64,000 nucleotides of DNA from Malaciobacter molluscorum LMG 25693 (lineage in GTDB: Bacteria; Campylobacterota; Campylobacteria; Campylobacterales; Arcobacteraceae), in the NCBI RefSeq assembly GCF_003544935.1, contig NZ_CP032098.1, positions 2,232,001-2,296,000 on the forward strand, written 5' to 3'. Numbering within the stretch: position 1 is the stretch's first letter; every line of letters begins with the position of its first letter. This document shows positions 43,793-52,533 of the stretch, piece by piece. Made by a program: the position numbers and the translations under genes. The notes beneath the pieces were generated by a model, which saw only the letters and a program-made list of their open reading frames with translations, searched no databases and was not told the origin of the DNA.

Positions 43793-44380
43793 ATGAGAAG
43801 ACTTAAAAAAGGTTTGTTATTACTAAGTTTACTTTCCTTAACAAGCTTTACATATGCTCAAGATTCTATAATCAATGAGCGAACAAAAATACTACAAAAT
43901 GGAAAAGATTTAGGTTTTATAACTGTATTAACTCCAATTGATGTAGTAAAAAAGCAAGCAAACACAGCAACCATAAAAATAAAGGGTTATAGATTAGAAA
44001 ACTATCCTCAAATGATAGTTAGGGATCTAAAAAGAAAAGAACTTTATGTTGAATTTAAAGATGAAGAGAGTTCAAACAAATACTTCAAAACTATAAAAGA
44101 GCATGAAGATGATTATGGGGAGATTTGGCATGAAGTTGAAGGTGTTTTTACTATTGATATTAAAAATATTGCAAAAAACCCAGATAAATTAAAATTAAAA
44201 GCTAAAAAAACGTATGAACAAAATTGTTCAATGTGTCATCACTTACCAGCTTCTAATGCATATACAGTGAACCAATGGCCACAACAAATTGAAAGTATGA
44301 TGGAACAAGTAACACTTGAACCAAAAACAAAAAATTTAATCATTAAATATCTTCAGCAACATGCAGCTGATGCAAAATAA
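43793..44380 (+). CDS. Periplasmic monohaem cytochrome c, reductase partner
   Basis: The 195-residue exported protein has signal peptide KKGLLLLSLLSLTSFTYAQ, an N-terminal beta domain of about 120 residues and one haem-binding CSMCH near residue 146, with a downstream Met (ESMMEQV) as possible sixth ligand. It lies 11 bp before the molybdoenzyme gene. Campylobacter has a similar monohaem cytochrome next to its TMAO/DMSO reductase. It likely passes electrons from the quinol chain to the reductase. Confidence 0.86.
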   Translation: MRRLKKGLLLLSLLSLTSFTYAQDSIINERTKILQNGKDLGFITVLTPIDVVKKQANTATIKIKGYRLENYPQMIVRDLKRKELYVEFKDEESSNKYFKTIKEHEDDYGEIWHEVEGVFTIDIKNIAKNPDKLKLKAKKTYEQNCSMCHHLPASNAYTVNQWPQQIESMMEQVTLEPKTKNLIIKYLQQHAADAK

Positions 44381-44391
44381 AGGAGTTTAAA

Positions 44392-46863
44392 ATGAAAAGA
44401 AGAGATTTTATAAAATATGGTTCGATTCTTGGTGCAGCAACAACTGTAAAAGCAAAAAGTTTAGAAGGTTGGGCAGATTTAACAAATTTTGATAAAAAAA
44501 CAGTATTAAGTTCAAATAGATTTGGTATGTTTGAAGCAGTAATACAAAGTGGTGAAGTTTTAGAGACTAAAGCATTTAAAGGTGATTATTTCCCAAGTCC
44601 TATGATAAAAGCAGCTGCTGATAGAATTCAAAATCAAACTAGAGTTGAATACCCAATGGTTAGAAAATCATTTCTTAAAGCAAAAGGACCTTCAAATAAT
44701 CACTTAAGAGGGAAAGAAGAGTTTGTAAGAGTATCTTGGGATGTTGCACTTGATTTGACAGCAAAACATATGAGAGATACATTTGATAAATATGGTCCTG
44801 AAAGTATATATGGAGAGTGCTACTGGTGGGGTGGTTCTGGTAGAGTAAGTTGGGGAAGAACAGTATCAAGAAGAATGATGAGAATTCTTGGTGGTTTCGT
44901 TACAGAATCAGGAGACTATTCTACTGGTGCTGGACTTGTAATCATGCCTCACGTATTAGGAGGTTCATCTGTTTATGATACTCCAACAAAATGGAAATCA
45001 ATTATTGAAAATGCAAAAAATGTTGTTATTTGGGGTTGTGATCCATTATTAACAAATCAAATTACTTGGTCAACTCCTATGCATAGATGTTATAAAGAGT
45101 ATGAAAAATTACAAGCTGCTGTATTTAGTGGTAAAATCAAAGCATTTAGTGTAGATCCAAGAAAAAATGAAACACAAAAATACTTAGATTCAGAGCACAT
45201 TGCAGTAAAACCAAATACAGATGTAGCATTGATGATTGGTATGGCACATTATTTATATACAAAAAAACTATATGATGAAAAATTTATCAAAAAATATACT
45301 GTAGGTTTCAATAAATTTAAAAAATACCTATTAGGTAAAGAAGATGGTGAAGAAAAAGATATTAAATGGGCTTCTAAAATTTGCGGTGTTGATGAAAAAA
45401 CAATTGCTAAATTTGCAACTACATTAGCAAAAGAAAGAACTGTATTATTATGCGGTAGAGCACTACAAAGACAAGATCATGGAGAACAAGCTCACTGGAT
45501 GTGCACAGTGTTAGCTGCAATGTTAGGACATATGGGATTACCAGGTGGAGGAATTGAATTCTCTCTTGCTTATAATTCAAGTGGAGCAACTGATAAATTA
45601 GCTCCAACAATTACAGGTATTAGTCAATCAATCCCTGAAAAATATAATAAAAAATATCCAAATGCACCTTGGTTAAAACACCATGATGTGGTTATTCCTT
45701 CATCAAGATCAATTGAAGCAATTCAAAGACCAGGAGAAGATTTAGATCAAAATGGTAAAAAAATTAAACTTCCGCATATTAGATTAATGTATAATGCCTC
45801 AGGTTCGCCACTTACAAGACACCATGATGTAAATAATATGATTAAACAATGGAAAAAAGTTGATACAGTAATTACTGCTGAACCTTACTGGACTTCTACT
45901 GCAAAAATGTCAGATATTATACTTCCTGTAGCGACAGAACTTGAAAGAATAGATATAGACCAAACAGGTGGAACAAAAGAGTATATTATTGCAAGAAAAG
46001 CACATGTTAAACCTAAAGGTGAAAGCCAAAGTGATTTCTGGATTTGTAGAGAACTTTGTAAAAGATGGGGTTATGAAGAAGTATTTACAGAGGAAAAAAC
46101 TGAATTAGAATGGGTTAAATACATCTATGAAGATGCAGTACAAAAAGCTAAAACTATGAATTTAAAAATGCCATCATTCGAGAAATTTTGGGAAAAAGGT
46201 TATGTGAGATTTGAAGAAGATGATACATCTACACAAAACTATACTAGATATACAGAGTTTAGAGAAAACCCATATAAACACAGATTGGGTACACCTTCAG
46301 GAAAAATAGAGATATATTCTCCTGTAATTGCAAAATTTAATTATGATGATTGTAAAGGTCATCCAATGTGGATAGAACCAATTGAATGGTTAGGAGATAA
46401 AGAGAAAACCAAAAAATATCCAATGCATATCATTAGCCCACATTCAAAATATAGATTACACTCTCAATTAAATAATACATTTATTAGAGGCTTATATGAG
46501 ATTGGGGGAAGAGAACCACTAGTAATTAACCATAAAGAGGCTAAAAAAAGAGGTTTAAAAACAGGAGACATTGCTAGAATATTTAATGATAGAGGGGAAA
46601 TACTTGTTGGTGTTTATGTATCAGATATTGTAATTGATGATGTAGCTGTAGTATGCGAAGGAGCTTGGTACTCTCCTGAAAAATTAGGAGATAAAACACT
46701 TTGCCAACATGGAAATGTAAATGTTCTTACGATTGATAAAGGAACATCAAAATTAGCACAAAGTAATATTGCACATACAGCACTAGTACAAATCGAAAAA
46801 TATAAAGGTGAATTAAAACCTATAAATGCTTTCACAAAACCAAAAATTATTCAAAGTTTATAA
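44392..46863 (+). CDS. torA: Periplasmic TMAO/DMSO reductase-type molybdoenzyme
   Basis: The 823-residue molybdopterin oxidoreductase has a Tat signal (KRRDFIKYGSILGAATT), no N-terminal 4Fe-4S motif, and the TorA/DorA/BisC pattern ESGDYSTGAGLVIMPHVLG with the Mo-ligand Ser near residue 176. The YWWGGSGRVSWGR and HWMCTVLAAMLGHMGLPGGG blocks fit this family. It reduces TMAO, DMSO or related N- and S-oxides at the end of anaerobic respiration. The preferred substrate is not certain from sequence. Confidence 0.92.
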   Translation: MKRRDFIKYGSILGAATTVKAKSLEGWADLTNFDKKTVLSSNRFGMFEAVIQSGEVLETKAFKGDYFPSPMIKAAADRIQNQTRVEYPMVRKSFLKAKGPSNNHLRGKEEFVRVSWDVALDLTAKHMRDTFDKYGPESIYGECYWWGGSGRVSWGRTVSRRMMRILGGFVTESGDYSTGAGLVIMPHVLGGSSVYDTPTKWKSIIENAKNVVIWGCDPLLTNQITWSTPMHRCYKEYEKLQAAVFSGKIKAFSVDPRKNETQKYLDSEHIAVKPNTDVALMIGMAHYLYTKKLYDEKFIKKYTVGFNKFKKYLLGKEDGEEKDIKWASKICGVDEKTIAKFATTLAKERTVLLCGRALQRQDHGEQAHWMCTVLAAMLGHMGLPGGGIEFSLAYNSSGATDKLAPTITGISQSIPEKYNKKYPNAPWLKHHDVVIPSSRSIEAIQRPGEDLDQNGKKIKLPHIRLMYNASGSPLTRHHDVNNMIKQWKKVDTVITAEPYWTSTAKMSDIILPVATELERIDIDQTGGTKEYIIARKAHVKPKGESQSDFWICRELCKRWGYEEVFTEEKTELEWVKYIYEDAVQKAKTMNLKMPSFEKFWEKGYVRFEEDDTSTQNYTRYTEFRENPYKHRLGTPSGKIEIYSPVIAKFNYDDCKGHPMWIEPIEWLGDKEKTKKYPMHIISPHSKYRLHSQLNNTFIRGLYEIGGREPLVINHKEAKKRGLKTGDIARIFNDRGEILVGVYVSDIVIDDVAVVCEGAWYSPEKLGDKTLCQHGNVNVLTIDKGTSKLAQSNIAHTALVQIEKYKGELKPINAFTKPKIIQSL

Positions 46864-46864
46864 A

Positions 46865-46888
46865 AAAAGGCACGACTTCGTGCCTTTT
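46865..46888 (+). terminator. Strong terminator after the reductase gene
   Basis: GGCACG and CGTGCC arms with an ACTT loop, extended by four A:T pairs and ending in TTTT. The A run on the left makes it usable on the minus strand too, for the small gene at 46905. Confidence 0.9.
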
Positions 46889-46904
46889 AAATTATAAACT
46901 AATA

Positions 46905-47036
46905 TTATTTATCTATTAGTTTTAATGCTTCTTTAATAGATAGTCCAGATTTTGAACAAGCATCTTCAATTTTTTCTTTTTTCTTTAATAGTTTAAAAAA
47001 AACCATATATTTATATTCCATAGTTAAAATGGTCAT
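46905..47036 (-). CDS. Small 43-residue protein after the METTL21-like gene
   Basis: A 43-codon frame with AAAAAGGA 5 nt before the ATG, overlapping the end region of the methyltransferase gene and reaching to the shared terminator. It starts MTILTMEYKYMVFF, then a Lys-rich stretch, then ACSKSGLSIKEALKLIDK, which resembles the second half of a helix-turn-helix. I do not recognise it. The ribosome site and operon position support expression. Confidence 0.55.
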   Translation of the reverse strand: MTILTMEYKYMVFFKLLKKKEKIEDACSKSGLSIKEALKLIDK

Positions 47037-47038
47037 AT

Positions 47039-47689
47039 TTATCCTTTTTTATATTGATGAATAGAACCCTTGAATTCATTATCAGAATAATTCAATGTAT
47101 CTATTTTTTTATATGTGAAACCAAAATTAATCATTTTAGATTTAAACTTTGAATGATTACCTCTACTAGGATCAACAATAATAACTTCACACTTATTATT
47201 TGCATATTGATTAATAAAATTAGAAAGTAAAATTCCATGATTTTGCTCATAAAGTAAATCACTTCCAATTATTAAATCAAACTTTCCAACTTTTTCTAAA
47301 ATTTCATCTTTCCAATCTAATCTATAGAAAGGGATCTCTTTATCGTTGTTTAAATCTGAATTTTTTGAAAGAAAGCCTTTTACTTCAGGATGATAATCTG
47401 TAGCAGTAATATCTTGATGTAAATGATTTAAAACCAAACTACTTAAACCTATTCCACAACCAACTTCTAAAATTCTTTTTGAAACAGTATTTAATTGATA
47501 TATATAATTTGCTAAAACTTGACTAGAAGGCCATAAAACTCCAAATAAAGACCAAGAGGAAGAATATATTCCTAAATTCTTAGCTTCATTATTTTTATCA
47601 TAAAACTGTTGAGTATCTTTTAAAGTTCTTATATGTATATCCATATTACCAAACTCGATGGTTTGATACTTATATCGAAGACTAGACAA
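47039..47689 (-). CDS. METTL21-like protein methyltransferase
   Basis: The 216-residue SAM methyltransferase has motif I ILEVGCGIGLSSL, acidic strand-2 end ATDYHPE, and FDLIIGSDLLYE, whose DxxY motif marks the METTL21/Methyltransf_16 family of lysine methyltransferases. It ends just before a 43-residue gene and starts 3 bp after the cold-shock gene stop. Its target is unknown. Confidence 0.83.
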   Translation of the reverse strand: MSSLRYKYQTIEFGNMDIHIRTLKDTQQFYDKNNEAKNLGIYSSSWSLFGVLWPSSQVLANYIYQLNTVSKRILEVGCGIGLSSLVLNHLHQDITATDYHPEVKGFLSKNSDLNNDKEIPFYRLDWKDEILEKVGKFDLIIGSDLLYEQNHGILLSNFINQYANNKCEVIIVDPSRGNHSKFKSKMINFGFTYKKIDTLNYSDNEFKGSIHQYKKG

Positions 47690-47692
47690 AAA

Positions 47693-47917
47693 CTATTTAG
47701 GTTCTACATTTGTAGCATGCTCACCTTTTTGATTTGCACCAATATTAAAAGTCACCATTTGCCCATCTTTCAATGTAGCTTTTTCATATTTATTATTATG
47801 TTCACTTATTTCAGTATGATGAACAAAAATATCTTTGCTATTATCTTCTAATTGAATAAATCCAAAACCTTTTTCACTATTGAACCATTTTACAGTTCCA
47901 TTATATCTATTTGACAT
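47693..47917 (-). CDS. Cold-shock-domain protein
   Basis: The 74-residue CspA-type protein has RNP1 KGFGFIQL and RNP2 DIFVHHTEI, with VKWFNSEKG at the start. It binds single-stranded nucleic acid and melts RNA structure. First gene of a three-gene run with the methyltransferase and the small protein. Confidence 0.95.
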   Translation of the reverse strand: MSNRYNGTVKWFNSEKGFGFIQLEDNSKDIFVHHTEISEHNNKYEKATLKDGQMVTFNIGANQKGEHATNVEPK

Positions 47918-47936
47918 AGAAATCCTTTTATATATT

Positions 47937-47952
47937 ACTTCTTTTAAGAAGT
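47937..47952 (-). promoter_or_regulatory. Leader hairpin upstream of the cold-shock gene
   Basis: ACTTCTT and AAGAAGT arms with a 2-nt centre, about 20 nt upstream of the ATG and next to the AAAGGA ribosome site. It may be a structured mRNA leader of the kind known for cold-shock genes. Confidence 0.35.
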
Positions 47953-48041
47953 TTTAGTAAAGTTAAATCAGGGTTTTAAATTTTAGAGAGATAAGTTTTG
48001 ACAATAAAGTCAATAAAAAGCAAACAATAAATAAGTACTAA

Positions 48042-48371
48042 TTTTTCTTTAAGTTCCGAACTATATCTGAAAAAAATAAAAATAGCAAGTTTTTATCTAA
48101 TAAGTTTAAAATTATCAATTTTAACTTTCTTAATATTATCAAACATCTTCAATCATTTACATATTTTGAAAAAGAAGTTAATTTAAAAGATGAACAATCA
48201 AAAGCATATTTTAGTATAAATAAAAAACTAAGAGATGAAAAAAACGTCCTTAAAATCAAACTACATAAGATTAATATTATTAAAGAAGGACACAAAAGAA
48301 TGTATGAGATATTTACTTATTTGAGGAAAGTTATTTATATAAATAACTATCTATTCTCTATCTCAACTTAA
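48042..48371 (+). pseudogene. Open-frame remnant without start codon
   Basis: The 445-bp spacer after the cold-shock gene contains a 109-codon plus-strand frame with no usable start. It reads as protein-like (KDEQSKAYFSINKKLRDEKN, KRMYEIFTYLRKVIYINNY) and ends inside the 3' end of the convergent NACHT gene. It may be the tail of a gene truncated when the accessory region was acquired. Family unknown; chance cannot be excluded in such AT-rich DNA. Confidence 0.3.
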
Positions 48372-50804
48372 CCCAAGCCATTTTTCATCAAGTTTAGCTA
48401 ACAAAGTTTCTGCTTCTTCATTCTTACATCTATATTCAACTTCATTTTCCCATGCTCCAATAAATATACATCTGGAAGTGTCAATTTTATTTATATATTT
48501 TACTTCTCCCCATTGAGTTTTAAATTTTTGTAAAGATGAATTTATAGCATCTCGTTCTATTCTGTCAGTATATTTTATTTTTTTTAGAATTAAGTAATCA
48601 TGAACTCTAATATATATTAAAAAAATGAGAAGAAATAGAAAAGACAAACCTCCTATTATTAAAAATATAGATGTAAATTTATTTACAATGATTCCGACTA
48701 CAATTGTAATAGAAACACCCACAATAACAACTCCAATAAATTTAATTAACTTAACTAGGAATTCTCCGAATTTTTTTAAAGTTATTGATTTTAATATACA
48801 ATAAAATGACTGTATTTTTATAAAGAATTCAAACCAAGGAAAAATTAAAATTATTACAATTAAATAAATTATATAATTTAAATTAATAGAATTTATATCT
48901 AATAAAAATAACCTATTAAAGTCTGGAGTATTTAATAAGAATATTGCGATAGTAGCATAAATAGTAAATAATAACTCATAATTTCGTTCTATTTTAAATC
49001 CAATTAACTTTGAAACTAAGTCACATATAAATATCAAAAAAATATAAATTAATGCATATAAAGGAGCTAAAATTGCTAAAAGAACAGAACTAACAGCCTG
49101 TATGTAAATGCTAAAGATTTTAAATTTTATTATTTTGTAAATAGAAGCAAATGCATTTGAAACTTTTAATGAAAAAATTATATTTTTACGCTTTAAAATT
49201 AAAGTTAAAGAATCAATTGAAAATAAATATTTTTTTATTTTTGTTGATAATTCTTTACTAATTGAGCCTAAATGTCTGCATGATTTAAAAGATTCTTCCT
49301 TAATCCACATATTTTTAATATTCAAGACATTTGTTATTACTTCATCAATATCATTATCACTTAATAATCCAACTGCTTCTACATTAAACTTTTTATGTAA
49401 AATTCCTTTTTTACTTTCAATCTGTTCTTTTAAGAAAATCTTTAAATCAAGCTCAAAATCTTTCAAACATTCTCTTCTTGATCTAAATGCCTCTTTTAAA
49501 AATCTAAGGCAATGTATCGATCTTGAATATTGTTCATCACCTTGATTTACATTTTCATCTTCAATCTTTTTAACTTCATTCCAACAATAATTTGCAATTT
49601 CAACTACCTTTTTTTTTGTTGAGAGTTCACAATACATTATTAAAGAATCTCTCCATTTAGTATCTTTGGGTATTGATTCCAACATTATATATTCAATATC
49701 TTTATCAATTAAATTTATTGCTACAAAATATTCATGAAACCTTCTATGTACAAAACTAAATAACTCATTATCACCTCTTCCTAATCTTATAATTTTTGAA
49801 TACTTCAATTTACTAATTATTGCTGAAATAATTTCTTTTGAATATTCTTTTTCTAGGATTTTATAAACTAAATTAACTGGAATTTCTAATCCATAATTAT
49901 AATCTTTATACATTTTATTTGATATATGTTTTACTGCATTAAGAACTACTGCATTAAGAACTACTTCATTATTTACTATCTTAGTATTTGGTCTTGAAAG
50001 AGATGAGTTAAGTTGCTTTTCAATAAAATCTTTATAAATATAACTTTGATTTTCTGGTAATTTATTGTGCTTTTCTAAATAGGAACTAATTAATGCTGCA
50101 GTAAATGGATTTCTTGAAAGAGATAATAATTCAGGTTTATCCTTAAATAACTTTGTTATTAATTCTTCTTTCTCATCAATTCTTTTCTGCATAATTTCAA
50201 TAATTTTATCATCATCTAAAGGTTTTATTTCATATAAAGTATCTGTATTAAATTCTTTTGTAGGTTTTCTAAAAATACGAGAAGATAATAATCCTTTTGA
50301 TTCATGTCCATATGTTAAAAACTTATAAATTACACTAGATAATTCTTTTATAAGCCATGAAGAATCTTCTTCATCAAGAACTGCAGGAATTTCATCAAAT
50401 GAATCTAAAACTAAAAATAAATGACCATTTTCTAGTAAATCATCAAAATAATTATCAATAAATTTAGTAGTAAAATCATTATCAAGTCTTTTTATTATAT
50501 TTTCTTTAATAAATTTATGAAGTCCTTTTGCAGATGGAGGATTATTTTCATCCCACTTTTTGTCTATAATCCATTCTTTTAAATTTATATAAATAGGAAT
50601 TCTATTTGTTTTTTCAACATCATCAAGTAAATCAATACATAACTTACATAAAGATGTACTTTTACCTGAACCAGGATCACCTAGCACTAAAAAAGCTTTA
50701 TCTTTTTTATTTTTTTTCATTGCAATATTAAGTTTAGTAATTTCTCTTTTATAAATATTATTTAATTTCAACTTCAGCTTCAAGTGGAACAAAATAAGAA
50801 TCAT
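48363..50804 (-). CDS. NACHT-domain STAND NTPase with C-terminal membrane segments
   Basis: The 813-residue protein has a NACHT P-loop FLVLGDPGSGKST (residues 42-50 cover the loop), Walker B LFLVLDSFDEIP near 138-149, SSRIFRKPTKEF and a winged-helix region (VHRRFHEYFVAIN). The C-terminal third has several hydrophobic helices (about 560-740) and a soluble tail. Many bacterial NACHT proteins are antiphage sensors, with membrane parts acting as pore or anchor. It may begin at ATG 50804 or 50720, or be the 3' part of a frameshifted gene with the upstream membrane frame. Confidence 0.83.
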   Translation of the reverse strand: MILILFHLKLKLKLNNIYKREITKLNIAMKKNKKDKAFLVLGDPGSGKSTSLCKLCIDLLDDVEKTNRIPIYINLKEWIIDKKWDENNPPSAKGLHKFIKENIIKRLDNDFTTKFIDNYFDDLLENGHLFLVLDSFDEIPAVLDEEDSSWLIKELSSVIYKFLTYGHESKGLLSSRIFRKPTKEFNTDTLYEIKPLDDDKIIEIMQKRIDEKEELITKLFKDKPELLSLSRNPFTAALISSYLEKHNKLPENQSYIYKDFIEKQLNSSLSRPNTKIVNNEVVLNAVVLNAVKHISNKMYKDYNYGLEIPVNLVYKILEKEYSKEIISAIISKLKYSKIIRLGRGDNELFSFVHRRFHEYFVAINLIDKDIEYIMLESIPKDTKWRDSLIMYCELSTKKKVVEIANYCWNEVKKIEDENVNQGDEQYSRSIHCLRFLKEAFRSRRECLKDFELDLKIFLKEQIESKKGILHKKFNVEAVGLLSDNDIDEVITNVLNIKNMWIKEESFKSCRHLGSISKELSTKIKKYLFSIDSLTLILKRKNIIFSLKVSNAFASIYKIIKFKIFSIYIQAVSSVLLAILAPLYALIYIFLIFICDLVSKLIGFKIERNYELLFTIYATIAIFLLNTPDFNRLFLLDINSINLNYIIYLIVIILIFPWFEFFIKIQSFYCILKSITLKKFGEFLVKLIKFIGVVIVGVSITIVVGIIVNKFTSIFLIIGGLSFLFLLIFLIYIRVHDYLILKKIKYTDRIERDAINSSLQKFKTQWGEVKYINKIDTSRCIFIGAWENEVEYRCKNEEAETLLAKLDEKWLGLS

Positions 50805-51267
50805 TCCAGTTTACTTCATTATCAATAGCTTTCAAATTAAGTTTTAAACATTCACAAAAAGAGATGACTTTTTCTTCAAAATTTCTTTGTTTGTAAGTAG
50901 TTTTTATTTTATTTGGATGTTTACTTAAAATAGGTTTATCTTTAGAAGTAAAATAATTTATTGCAATAACCATAATAGTATAAAGAGTTATTATAAATAA
51001 AAAAGGAAAGGTATCACTAGAGATATTTATAAAATTTAAAAAACTAATGTTTAAGAAATCTTTTAAACTATTAGCCATCAAACTATTCAAAAAATTATTA
51101 GATAATGCTAATGTAATAAAACCTGCTAACGAAAGAAACCTTAACTTGTATTTATTATGGTTAATTGGCAACCAAATTGGCCTAGCAAAATACAAAATAA
51201 TTACTAAAATAAAACTTATAGCAAAAGTAAGTTCTTTAATAAGTATATATGTAATAGATATAATCAA
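50758..51267 (-). CDS. Membrane protein fused or coupled to the NACHT gene
   Basis: The 169-residue protein has membrane helices near residues 4-28, 43-66 and 86-108, then a soluble tail ending WNDSYFVPLEAEVEIK. Its last 47 bases overlap the start of the NACHT frame in the +1 phase. The tail reads like the segment just before a P-loop in NACHT proteins, and skipping one base at the stop would join the two frames. Either two coupled genes or one gene broken by a frameshift. Confidence 0.65.
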   Translation of the reverse strand: MIISITYILIKELTFAISFILVIILYFARPIWLPINHNKYKLRFLSLAGFITLALSNNFLNSLMANSLKDFLNISFLNFINISSDTFPFLFIITLYTIMVIAINYFTSKDKPILSKHPNKIKTTYKQRNFEEKVISFCECLKLNLKAIDNEVNWNDSYFVPLEAEVEIK

Positions 51268-51375
51268 AGGAACAGTAAATAGTGTTATATAATAAAAAGT
51301 TTTTGTTATTGAAAAAAGACATTGTATCCACTTAATAATAATTTAATTAATCATAATTATATTCAATTTTTATTG

Positions 51376-51480
51376 AATTAAAAGATTTTTCAAGCAATCA
51401 GAATACCATTGAATAAGCTATTCACTCTTTATTTTAAATTTTTTCTCTATTATATACTGCCTTTACTCTCTTTATAAATA
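51376..51480 (-). pseudogene. Decayed 3' end of a tyrosine integrase gene
   Basis: Minus-strand translation gives KRVKAVYNRE and, in another frame, QWYSDCL. These match NKVKAAYNRE and QWYADWL at the end of the intact integrase at 62419, with stops and frameshifts between. It is a remnant of an older integrase oriented the same way. The rest of the 51268-51781 spacer holds the hairpin and yciI remnant listed separately. Confidence 0.72.
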
Positions 51481-51571
51481 AAACCAGCTTATAAAAATTT
51501 TTTAGTACCGTAAGAAATACTGTAATTAATTCTAAAAAGTTTGTTATTGATTGTTATTGTTTTGCAGTTTT

Positions 51572-51603
51572 AAACCCTACAAAGTATCGATTTTGTAGGG
51601 TTT
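51572..51603. terminator. Strong hairpin between the integrase and yciI remnants
   Basis: Perfect 12-bp arms AAACCCTACAAA and TTTGTAGGGTTT with an 8-nt loop, followed by a T run on the plus strand. It corresponds in position to the hairpin at 63754, which lies between the intact integrase and the intact yciI. Confidence 0.7.
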
Positions 51604-51617
51604 TTTGTGATTATTTA

Positions 51618-51656
51618 TTAATCTTTAGGAAGTAGCTTCACAGGACGATTTGGAAT
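51618..51656 (-). pseudogene. Remnant of the yciI 3' end; probable attachment-site copy (attL side)
   Basis: Minus strand GAATTCCAAATCG then CCTGTGAAGCTACTTCC match the last codons of the yciI-type gene at 63788 (EFQIVPVKLLPKD) apart from one missing base and several silent changes. The core CAGGACGATTTGGAA equals CAGGAACGATTTGGAA on the right apart from one A. It marks the left junction of the integrative element. Confidence 0.7.
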
Positions 51657-51710
51657 TCAATCAACATCTAAAAAAGCCTTTAAATAAGACTTTTTATAAA
51701 TTTAATATTT

Positions 51711-51725
51711 TTTATACCTGAAAAA
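51711..51725. repeat. TTTATACCTGAAAAA direct repeat, left end of the element
   Basis: Exact 15-bp match to 63675-63689 at the other end. A third related ACCTGAAAA follows at 51728. Spaced repeats near both ends fit integrase arm-type sites. Confidence 0.5.
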
Positions 51726-51781
51726 TTACCTGAAAATTTTTTTCTTTTAAAAGTAAAAAATATATTCCAATATAGTTAATT

Positions 51782-52531
51782 TTATTTTATTTTATTTTTT
51801 ATTCTAGAATATAATTCTTGCCATCCTAATAAATCATAGTTTTTTTCATCTATAGATTTATATCTTACAATAAAATATAAAATGCTATTTAGCTTTTTTG
51901 GTAAGTTACTCATTCCTGGAAATATAAAATATGAAATATCAGACTTATCTAAATAAGAAAAGAACTCTTCATCATTAAAATTAAAAAAAGGTAATTTAAA
52001 TTTTAATTTTGCAAAATATTGTTCTATCGCATTAAAAAGTTTTTCTTCATCGTAATGTGTTTCAAATTGAACTTTTTTAAAAATATACACTTCTTTTTCA
52101 TTTAAAAAATGAAAGAAATCATGTCTATTAAATTTTTTAATATCATTATTTTCAATATAATCTTTTAGGTCATTTACAAATATAGTTTTGATTGATTTAT
52201 CAATTAAATCTTTTGGTTCAACCTCTACAACTGCTAAATCAATTGATTCTAAAGATTTAATTTTAAATCTAACAAATTTAAAATTTATCTCAACCTTTTC
52301 TGGATTTTCTGCACAAGAACAATAGAATTCTTTTATATCTTCGTATAGTGTATCTTTATCTATAATTTCATCAGAATAAAAAACATCTATAGTAAATTTT
52401 TTATTTTTTTCTAAAGAGGAATAAATATTTACATTTTCTATTTTAGATTCTTTAAAATCATAAATATTACCCTTTTGAGTAATATTGCCATGATTATCTA
52501 AAATTCTTTGATTATTAGCTCTTTTGTCCAT
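51782..52531 (-). CDS. Unknown protein sharing an NNQxIxDNHGN motif with the upstream repressor
   Basis: The 249-residue protein is unrecognised. It begins with NNQRILDNHGNITQKGNI (residues about 6-23), nearly the same as a linker in the HTH protein encoded just upstream. The rest is an alpha/beta protein with many Phe, Lys and Asp residues and no membrane helix. It starts 2 bp after the repressor gene stop, so the two form an operon. The shared motif suggests that the two proteins assemble through it. Confidence 0.7.
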   Translation of the reverse strand: MDKRANNQRILDNHGNITQKGNIYDFKESKIENVNIYSSLEKNKKFTIDVFYSDEIIDKDTLYEDIKEFYCSCAENPEKVEINFKFVRFKIKSLESIDLAVVEVEPKDLIDKSIKTIFVNDLKDYIENNDIKKFNRHDFFHFLNEKEVYIFKKVQFETHYDEEKLFNAIEQYFAKLKFKLPFFNFNDEEFFSYLDKSDISYFIFPGMSNLPKKLNSILYFIVRYKSIDEKNYDLLGWQELYSRIKNKIK

Positions 52532-52533
52532 AA

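Noticed and set aside
47918-48362. A left attachment-site copy for the older (NACHT) element
   Set aside because: No sequence resembling the yciI 3' end was found here, so the left end of that element stays undefined.
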